Shown here: piece by piece, positions 1 through 6,420 of the stretch
Layout: each line of letters opens with the position of its first letter
Position numbering within the stretch: position 1 is the first letter of the stretch
Assembly (NCBI GenBank): GCA_949291555.1
Contig: CASEWE010000001.1
Coordinates: 1 to 64,000 of the forward strand
DNA from: an uncultured Bacteroidales bacterium
Lineage (GTDB): Bacteria > Bacteroidota > Bacteroidia > Bacteroidales > P3
DNA length: 64,000 nt
Reading direction: 5' to 3'
Made by a program: the position numbers and the translations under genes
Notes under the pieces: generated by a model
The model's database searches: none
What the model saw: the letters and a program-made list of their open reading frames with translations, nothing else
Told to the model about the DNA's origin: nothing

Positions 1-176
1 ACCTCCTCCTGCGTCATGCCGATGCCGTTGTCGCAGACGGTGAGGGTCTTCGCCTTCTTGTCCGGCGTGACACGGATCTCCCACTTCTTCGCCATTTCCG
101 GGCGGGTCAGGCTCTCGAACCGCGCCTTGTCGATGGCGTCGGCGGCGTTCGCCACCAGCTCCCGCAGGAGCAACTG
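1..176 (-). pseudogene. htpG: htpG (Hsp90 chaperone) internal fragment
   Basis: The minus strand reads about 58 codons of the conserved N-terminal ATPase domain of HtpG: LLRELVANAADAIDKARF, then ITPDK-like RVTPDKKAKTLTVCDNGIGM and TQEEV running off the window edge. The Asn of the NAADA helix and the DNGIGM motif are ATP-binding elements of the GHKL fold. The start of the gene (about 30 codons) should lie to the right but is missing: homology ends near 176 and unrelated DNA begins. GC content and codon choice (GCC, CGG, CTG) are higher than in the genes that follow. It is a piece from another locus or another genome, not a functional gene here. Confidence 0.8.
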
Positions 177-182
177 CCCCGG

Positions 183-338
183 CGGCTCTACATCATCACC
201 GACATGGAGTTCGACTGTTGCACGGAAGATGCTTCGCTGACCAACTTCGAAGCGGCCAAACGACGCTTCGGGGAAGCCGGCTACCGGCTGCCCGAAGTCG
301 TCTTCTGGAATATCGACAGCCGGCAGCGGCAGCAGCCC
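183..338 (+). pseudogene. DUF2828-family protein fragment
   Basis: The plus strand encodes LYIITDMEFDCC, TNFEAAKRRFGEAGYRLP and VVFWNIDSRQRQQP, which I recognise as the C-terminal core of DUF2828 proteins (a TROVE/VWA-like family; DMEFD resembles a metal-site motif and the FWN motif is characteristic). The usual continuation after the QQP (a glycine-rich segment) is absent; the frame stays open only through unrelated sequence. Both ends are therefore missing. It is head to head with the htpG fragment, with no spacer to speak of. Family assignment is from memory of its motifs. Confidence 0.65.
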
Positions 339-612
339 GCGGCTTGCGGTCCGCAAAAGCCCGCACCGGGTCCCCGGGTCCGGACAGACGTTCCTCCTCC
401 GCAAAAAAAACTTTCCCTTGTAACTTTTCACCCCCCTTGTCCGTCTTTATTCAAGAAACGGCGGAACTTTCCCGATGAAACGAGAGACAGGAATCCGACC
501 TTTTCGATGCTGATTGGATGGCAAGGGGGTGCCGGTTCGCCCGATAAGCCCGGTAAGAAAGGCTGCGAAGCGTGCCCCCTTTTCCAGAGTCTCCGGTCAT
601 AAAACCGCAAGG
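339..612. other. Intergenic leader of the ECF operon
   Basis: No gene is seen. An A-run and T-rich stretch near 404-425 contains TAACTTTT, an imperfect match to the Bacteroidetes -7 box TAnnTTTG, about 190 bases before the sigma-factor start. The region probably holds the operon promoter, but the exact site is not clear. Confidence 0.35.
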
Positions 613-1110
613 ATGGATTCCAAGCTCTACGAATTGTACGTGAATGACTATGCCGATGCGCTTTACCGGTTCGCCTTGCGGCTTTTCCGGGAAAGCGACA
701 GCGCCAAGGATGCCGTACAGGAATCTTTCCTGCGATTGTGGCAGAACCCGCACGAAACAAACCATCCGAAAGCCTACCTGTTCAAGACCCTCTACCGGGT
801 ATTTGTCGATGAACAAAGGCAACGGAAACTTTTGGACACTTACGCCGAAAACATCCAAAAGCAAGGAAGCGAGCCTTCGGCGCGCCCTGCCATCGAACAT
901 GACGAACGGAAAGAAATGATAGAAGAGGCGTTGAAACGTCTCCCCGACATACAAAAAACCGTTGTCATGCTGCGCGATTACGAAGGTTATTCCTACCATG
1001 AAATCGGGCAGATTGCCGGGCTGAGCGAATCGCAAGTGAAGACGTACATCTTCCGGGCAAGGATGAATCTCCGGAAACAACTCGGAAAACCCGAAGCCGT
1101 TCTGGACTAA
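613..1110 (+). CDS. ECF-type RNA polymerase sigma factor
   Basis: A 165-residue sigma-70 family protein of the extracytoplasmic-function type. Region 2 spans about residues 10-46 (DYADALYRFALRL, then DAVQESFLRLW), the core-binding and -10 recognition helices. Region 4 spans about 108-157 (LPDIQKTVVMLRDYEGYSY, EIGQIAGLSESQVKTYIFRAR), a helix-turn-helix for -35 recognition. There is no region 1 or 3, as expected of the class. The ATG at 613 is preferred over an upstream in-frame ATG at 514, because the family begins just before region 2 and the extra 33 residues have no counterpart. It is followed 160 bases later by an anti-sigma-like gene, so it probably directs its own operon of envelope proteins. 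Confidence 0.9.
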   Translation: MDSKLYELYVNDYADALYRFALRLFRESDSAKDAVQESFLRLWQNPHETNHPKAYLFKTLYRVFVDEQRQRKLLDTYAENIQKQGSEPSARPAIEHDERKEMIEEALKRLPDIQKTVVMLRDYEGYSYHEIGQIAGLSESQVKTYIFRARMNLRKQLGKPEAVLD

Positions 1111-1270
1111 GCCTTGCAGGCCTGCCCGGGAACCTGCCGGCAAAACCCGCACAGCCCGGCAAGCCCAAAAACGGCTGGACCTGCCGCAAGGATAGGAAAA
1201 CCGCCCCAAAACCAGGATTGCAGAATCCGGAGCCCTCCCTGCAACCCGCCAACCGCCTACCAGCAAGGAT

Positions 1271-2383
1271 ATGGACTTGAATCGAGAAAATTACGAGGCC
1301 TTTCTTTTAGACTACTTGGAAGGCCGATTAGATGCCAGGCAGAAAAAACAGGCAGACGATTTCCTTGCGGAAAATCCCGACATTGCCGCTTCTTTCCGCC
1401 TGCTGCGAGAAGCCTGGGGAAAAGACGGCTCCGCGCTGGAATTGCCCGCCGCGGACCCGCTGCCCTTCCCCGGAAAAGAAAAGCTCCTGGACATAGCCCG
1501 GCCCGCACCGAAAACCTATCGCCGGTTCCGGACAGCCTTTCTTCCCGGCGCGTTCCGCGCCTGGGGGCCTGCCGCAGCCTTGGCCGCCTGCCTGCTGCTA
1601 TTCCTCCTGTTCCGTCCTGAAACGGAAATCCCGGCTCCCGGCCTTTCTTCCAACCGCTTTTACGGAGAAAACCGGCCCGAGGCCGAAAACTCCCTCATAA
1701 GCAATGCGTACACAGAAAATCAAAAAGACGAACCCATTCCTAGGGTTTCCGGTTCGAAAAACGGAAGAAACGCCGGAGAGCAATCCCGGCAAGCTGCCAG
1801 CGATGCCGGCCAAAACCTGCAGCAAACGACCTTGAGCCGGAAAGCCTTTTCTGCCCAAAAGCCGGGAAACAACCTGGACAACCAAGAGGAAACGGATGCG
1901 CCGGAAAAGGCGGGCAACCGGATCGGCTCGAACACGGGAAACCGGAACCGGAATGGTTCGGGCTTGCACGAGCCGGACGGCTTGGACAACAAAAAAAATC
2001 CGGCCATTCCGGCCGTTGTTCCGCAAAACGGCAACATCCTCCCGCGCCAAGCCGCGCCGGCGCCCGAGCCTGTCCGGCCTGAAAACCTGCTCTACAAAGT
2101 AAAACCGCTCACCCGGCCCGAATTATACTTGGCACAGGACCTGCTGCCCAAGACGAATCCGGAAACCCCATCCGGAAACGGAACCGGGGATGGCAACAGC
2201 AACAAGGCCGGAAACCTTTTCCACTCGTTCTTTGCCCAGCTTTTCCAATCCTGGAGCCAACCGGTACGGGAAGACGTGGCAGCCTTCAGGCAAGACTTCA
2301 CGGCTTTGAAAAAAACGAAAAAGCGAAAACCTTCCGCGCCCGTCCAATACCAAGCCTACTGGGAAAGCGAAAGCGAATTTTAA
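1271..2383 (+). CDS. Membrane-anchored anti-sigma-like protein
   Basis: A 370-residue protein with a cytosolic N-terminus (DYLEGRLDARQKKQADDFL, similar to the short helical start of Bacteroidetes anti-sigma factors that begin with an EGxLs-like motif), one membrane segment at about residues 98-114 (AAALAACLLLFLLF), and a long Asn/Gly/Pro-rich low-complexity part that would lie in the periplasm. The C-terminus is Lys-rich and ends YWESESEF. Placement right after the ECF sigma gene supports sequestration of that sigma factor. It has no FecR domain and no obvious zinc motif, so the assignment rests on topology and neighbourhood. Confidence 0.65.
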   Translation: MDLNRENYEAFLLDYLEGRLDARQKKQADDFLAENPDIAASFRLLREAWGKDGSALELPAADPLPFPGKEKLLDIARPAPKTYRRFRTAFLPGAFRAWGPAAALAACLLLFLLFRPETEIPAPGLSSNRFYGENRPEAENSLISNAYTENQKDEPIPRVSGSKNGRNAGEQSRQAASDAGQNLQQTTLSRKAFSAQKPGNNLDNQEETDAPEKAGNRIGSNTGNRNRNGSGLHEPDGLDNKKNPAIPAVVPQNGNILPRQAAPAPEPVRPENLLYKVKPLTRPELYLAQDLLPKTNPETPSGNGTGDGNSNKAGNLFHSFFAQLFQSWSQPVREDVAAFRQDFTALKKTKKRKPSAPVQYQAYWESESEF

Positions 2384-2503
2384 CCCCACCGCCCGCCGCG
2401 GCGCAAACAGCCCCGGCACAGCCCGGACTCCGGCCACGGCCGAATAAGGCTGGCATCCGCGAACAAGAACGTGAACAAGAACCCGAATCCTAAAATCAAA
2501 ACC

Positions 2504-4090
2504 ATGGCAGCAATCTTTTCCCGCACAATCCTGAAAAGCTTCAAGCCGGCTTTTCTTTCTTCCCTCGCCGTGCTTTTCCTTGAATCCGCAAACTGTTTTT
2601 CCCCCCTGCAAGCCCAAACGACAAGCTTTTTCCCTCCTGCGGAAAGAATCGTTGCCGACGACTGGGCCGACATCCGGATTCTCCCTGCCAATCAACCGGC
2701 CCGGGATTCGGCCCATGCGATCTGCCTGCAACTTTCGCCCGAGAAACCCAAAAGGAACGTGGCTTCACTCACCGCATATTCCTCGGCTAATTCAACGTTG
2801 CAAATAACCAATCTCTCGGGAACGCTTTTCCTCGACACCACCCTTTGCCGGATAACCCAGGTCGAAACCCGGAACGGTTCGAAAATGGAAGGCGTCCTCC
2901 CCTACGTCCCTTGCCTGTCGGCAAGGGCCGAAGAGGGCTCTACCCTCCATCTGCGCTATGCCAGCCCGAACATGGAAGCAACCGCCGTGCAAGCCTCCAC
3001 CCTGCGTCTTGACGGGGAAAGCCCCATGCAACTGCAATACCTGCGGGCCGACGGGGGCTCCTCCGTGTTCAGCCAAAACCCGGACACCACCGAAGTCTTG
3101 CGCACCCGGGCCTACCGGCTCAGCATCATCGATGCCAGCCAAAGCCCGTGCCGCATCTCTTTCGATACGCTTTCCGGGCAAAGCATCGTGAAAGTCGATG
3201 CCCTCGAAAGCTATCCTTTGGTTGGAGGCGGAAGCATGCACGCAAGTTCCAGGATTCCGGAATCCCCGGCCGGAACCGGACAAAACCCGGAAGCCGCGGA
3301 TTACCACCCGGCCGGCAACCGCAATCCGGCAACGAAAAGTTACGATGATCCATCTTCCGACTTCGCCTATTACCTGGAAGACCTTGCCTTGCACAACATA
3401 GGCATGGACAACCCCTTCATCTCCCGGCAACGCAAACGCCGCGCCCGTTTCAGAGGGCAATGGATGGGACTGGAATACAAGGCTCCTTTCTGGGGACAAG
3501 GTTACGGCTTCCGCACTTCCTTGCCCGAACCGTGGCGCGACATGGAACTCGACGTCTCGAGAGTCCTGGGCGTAGCGTGGAACGTGATTCAAGTAAGCGT
3601 AGGATTCAATAGCCCGCACTGGGGCTTGGTGACCGGCTTCGGTTTCTTGTGGGAAAACTATCATTTTTCCAATAAAAGCACGCGCCTGGAGGTGAAAGAT
3701 TACCGTTTGCAGGCATTGACCGACCCGGACCCGGACAAAAACTACATCAAAAGCAAACTGGGCGTTTCCTATTTCCGGATCCCGATCCTGTTCGAATACA
3801 ACAATGCCCGCGGCGCTTTCCATACTTTCCATGTCTCGGCCGGGGTGATTCCGGGAGTCATGATGGCCAATTGGACCAAGCAGGTCTGCAAACTCCCCAA
3901 CGGGCAGCGGGAAAAGACCAAGCAAAAAGGGGATTTCCAAGTCAACCCTTTCCGCTTGGATGCCGCCTGCTACGTGGGCTGGGGGCCGTTGAGCTTCTAT
4001 TTCACCTACTCGCCCCTGCACTTTTTCCGCTACGGGAAAGGCCCGGATGTCACGCCTTTCGGCGTGGGCATCCTCATAGGCTGCCATTGA
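2504..4090 (+). CDS. Outer-membrane beta-barrel protein, PorT-like C-terminus
   Basis: About 528 residues. A signal peptide (residues about 1-36, ending PLQA) is followed by a polar repetitive region (about 40-260) rich in short beta-strand-like stretches, reminiscent of the GIN/DUF2807 beta-helix of the next gene. The C-terminal part (about 300-528) looks like the OMP_b-brl_2 / PorT family: alternating aromatic strands such as GLVTGFGFLWENYHF and FRIPILFEYNN, closing with FGVGILIGC. A GTG start at 2471 would add 11 residues; the ATG at 2504 sits just before the signal peptide and is preferred. Co-directional with the sigma/anti-sigma pair, hence a likely regulon member. The true ligand is unknown. 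Confidence 0.65.
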   Translation: MAAIFSRTILKSFKPAFLSSLAVLFLESANCFSPLQAQTTSFFPPAERIVADDWADIRILPANQPARDSAHAICLQLSPEKPKRNVASLTAYSSANSTLQITNLSGTLFLDTTLCRITQVETRNGSKMEGVLPYVPCLSARAEEGSTLHLRYASPNMEATAVQASTLRLDGESPMQLQYLRADGGSSVFSQNPDTTEVLRTRAYRLSIIDASQSPCRISFDTLSGQSIVKVDALESYPLVGGGSMHASSRIPESPAGTGQNPEAADYHPAGNRNPATKSYDDPSSDFAYYLEDLALHNIGMDNPFISRQRKRRARFRGQWMGLEYKAPFWGQGYGFRTSLPEPWRDMELDVSRVLGVAWNVIQVSVGFNSPHWGLVTGFGFLWENYHFSNKSTRLEVKDYRLQALTDPDPDKNYIKSKLGVSYFRIPILFEYNNARGAFHTFHVSAGVIPGVMMANWTKQVCKLPNGQREKTKQKGDFQVNPFRLDAACYVGWGPLSFYFTYSPLHFFRYGKGPDVTPFGVGILIGCH

Positions 4091-4262
4091 TCCTCCGACG
4101 GTTCCCGGAAACCGTTCCGGGATTTTCTGCAGGATTCCTGCGGGCTTCCCTCGGGCTTTCCTCTGCGCTTGCCCGAATACCCGCACGGCCACGGCCGCCT
4201 GCCCTTTTTCCTCGACCCGGCTTGGAAAACGCAATCGATACCGAACCAACAATCACACTGCC

Positions 4263-5405
4263 ATGAAGAAAAAAACGCACGACCACCTTTCGCACTTTAT
4301 GCCGGCCCTCCTCGTTTCCGGCCTCCTGGGCCTGTCTTTTCCTGCTTTGGCCTCCTTCCCCCTCCCGATGGAAACGACAGCGGCTTCCGCAACGGAAATG
4401 CCCGAAAAAGCGCAAACGGCAGCGCAAACCGGAAAACCGGGCGGAACGGAACCCTCAGCGGATCCGCAGGGAAAAAACACCAAGCTGAAAATCGACCGGA
4501 ACACCCCGAGTACCACGATGGAGTTCCCTTTCAGCAATTTCAATGCGATCACTTGCAATTCCACGTTCGATTTCGTGCTGATTCCTTCCGATGAAGAAAA
4601 AGCAGAAATCCATCTCCCCGCTCCGCTGGTTCCTTATTTGAACGTGGAACAAAAAGGGAACAGATTGAATTTCAATATAAAAAATGTTTCCATCCAATTC
4701 ACGGCAGGCCAGCAAGAGTCTTTCCCGGTCGTTTACCTGTATTTCAAGGAAATCCGCGAAATAAAACTTTCGGGCCAAAGCCGGGTCGTTTTCCAAGGCG
4801 TGCATGATGCCGGGCAAGGAGACTTCAACTACGTCTCCTCAGGCATAAACTCCATCGAGGGGCATATCCGCAACCTCAACAACCTCAATATCGATGCCAA
4901 AGGAATCGACCATGTCGCGCTCGATCTCCAAGAAGTGAGAACCGCCAAATTGCATCTCCAAGGCTCTTCCGATTTCAACGGGAATCTCGAGAACGTGCAG
5001 CACCTGATTTTATCGAACAGCGGCGTATCGGAAATCGTCCTCGATCTGGACAAAGTGCAAACCTTGAACTTCTATTGGTCGGGTATCGGGAAACTGAAAG
5101 GCTGCTGGGACAATATCGGCCAATTATCTTTCTCCGCTCCCGGATCCTTATCCTCCGCTTCCTTGTCGGGCAAGGCGCTTTCCGGGTTCATCGAGGTGGA
5201 TGGCGTGGCCGACCTGAACTTCAAGAATCTGGTATTCGAAACCCTGGAATGCAAGGTGACCGGCTTCGGCACGTTGAAACTGAATGCAAGCCGTTCTTTC
5301 AAAGGAAAAGCCAATCCGGGCTCGAAAATCCATGTCTACGGTTCGCCCGAAGAATGCAAAGTGGAAACGCTCGGATACGAAAAACAGCCTTTCGTTTTCC
5401 ATTAA
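4263..5405 (+). CDS. Exported head-GIN domain (DUF2807) protein
   Basis: A 380-residue exported protein. Signal peptide residues 1-30 (ends FPALA), a Thr/Ala/Gly-rich linker to about residue 75, then a right-handed beta-helix-like DUF2807 (head GIN) domain beginning FSNFNAITCNSTFDFVLI and continuing with regular short strands (IKLSGQSRVVFQG, VALDLQEVRTAKLHLQGSS) to the end. GIN-domain proteins are annotated as putative adhesins in Bacteroidetes; their function is not established. It is the last gene of the sigma/anti-sigma/OMP series and is separated from the OMP gene by 172 bases. No lipobox and no T9SS sorting domain were found. Confidence 0.75.
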   Translation: MKKKTHDHLSHFMPALLVSGLLGLSFPALASFPLPMETTAASATEMPEKAQTAAQTGKPGGTEPSADPQGKNTKLKIDRNTPSTTMEFPFSNFNAITCNSTFDFVLIPSDEEKAEIHLPAPLVPYLNVEQKGNRLNFNIKNVSIQFTAGQQESFPVVYLYFKEIREIKLSGQSRVVFQGVHDAGQGDFNYVSSGINSIEGHIRNLNNLNIDAKGIDHVALDLQEVRTAKLHLQGSSDFNGNLENVQHLILSNSGVSEIVLDLDKVQTLNFYWSGIGKLKGCWDNIGQLSFSAPGSLSSASLSGKALSGFIEVDGVADLNFKNLVFETLECKVTGFGTLKLNASRSFKGKANPGSKIHVYGSPEECKVETLGYEKQPFVFH

Positions 5406-5483
5406 AAGCCCCGGAAATATTTCTGCTTCCGCACTGCCAAAAGCCTGCACGAGCCGGAAAAACCGCTTCCGTCAACATCGCGC

Positions 5484-5520
5484 GGAACCGGCCGTGGCAT
5501 GGGGAACCAGCCGTGGCATG
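5484..5520. repeat. Two 18-bp tandem copies between convergent genes
   Basis: GGAACCGGCCGTGGCATG at 5484-5501 is repeated with one change at 5503-5520 (period 19). It lies in the 230-base space between the convergent GIN-protein and WbqC genes. No clear terminator was found in that space. Confidence 0.6.
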
Positions 5521-5635
5521 TGAAACCGGCCAGAACCGCAAACCCGGAAAGATGGCGGAACTTCGCGCGGCCAGGGAAAATGTTCCCTTGCCGTGAAGAT
5601 ATTTTTGTGCGGCAAGTCGGAAAAAAACGCAACGG

Positions 5636-6283
5636 CTATGGGTGCAACGGCCGGGCCGAAGCGATGCGCAAAGCCGCTTCCGGCCCGGCGTTGAACAAAA
5701 GATCGAGAATGCTCAGCCGGCCGGGTTCCGCCACGGAAGGAAAAGTTTGCAAATAGGGTTCGAACGCAAACAAAAGCGGGCTCTTGGGCGAAAAGTCCAA
5801 AGGCGGCACGAACTTCTCCGGACAAGGCGCATCCGCTTCGACCCGCGTTGCCGGCAACCGCATCTTGCCGATGAAAAAATCCAAGAAGGCGTTATTGAAA
5901 TCCACCAGCCGCGGGCCTTCCGCCCCGCTTCCTTGCGGCAAGCGGCTGTAAATCGACTCGATTTCATCGCGGTAATAGAGAAAATACGGCGATTTGTTGT
6001 ATGCGGTAACGATGCTGCGCCAATGCGTCCGGGGCCATTTTTCCCGCATGTCGAGACGCACCTCCCCTGCCGGTGTCCGGTTGCCGGCGGGTTTCACGCA
6101 AGGGACGGTAAGCCCCAAGACCCCTTGGGATGTAACAATCCACGCCCGGTTGCGGAAAGTCTGCTTCCGGTAGGTTTCGCGTTCTTCTACCGAAAACCGG
6201 CCGGCCGCCACCAAGGCCGCGAAATAATCCAAGGGCGGCAAGTAGGCCGTGCAAACCCGCAATGTTCCCGATACGCTTTCCAT
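5636..6283 (-). CDS. WbqC family protein
   Basis: 215 residues matching the WbqC-like family: start with CTAYLPPLDYFAAL, then FRNRAWIVTSQGVLGLTVP and a HWRSIVTAYNKSPYFLYY core, which is the family signature (usually HW..I..AY..SP.F..Y). WbqC-type proteins occur in O-antigen and surface polysaccharide loci and are thought to modify or transfer activated sugars or amino acids, but the reaction is not settled. In many Bacteroidales the gene sits beside lepB; here that partner is absent. Length is normal for the family. The ATG at 6283 gives the expected N-terminus. Confidence 0.85.
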   Translation of the reverse strand: MESVSGTLRVCTAYLPPLDYFAALVAAGRFSVEERETYRKQTFRNRAWIVTSQGVLGLTVPCVKPAGNRTPAGEVRLDMREKWPRTHWRSIVTAYNKSPYFLYYRDEIESIYSRLPQGSGAEGPRLVDFNNAFLDFFIGKMRLPATRVEADAPCPEKFVPPLDFSPKSPLLFAFEPYLQTFPSVAEPGRLSILDLLFNAGPEAALRIASARPLHP

Positions 6284-6420
6284 AATTGTTCTTCTTTCTG
6301 AAATCCGGCTGTCCCGGCAAGCCGCCGCATTCCCCTATTCCCGATGCACCCATGGCGCGATGCCCGATGCGGCAACCCGGAGGCCTTCGGCGCGGCGATG
6401 CGCCCGGCTTGCCGATTTCC

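Noticed and set aside
5605..5612. TATTTTTG box on the plus strand
   Set aside because: No plus-strand gene follows before the WbqC gene, which is on the minus strand; likely a chance match.
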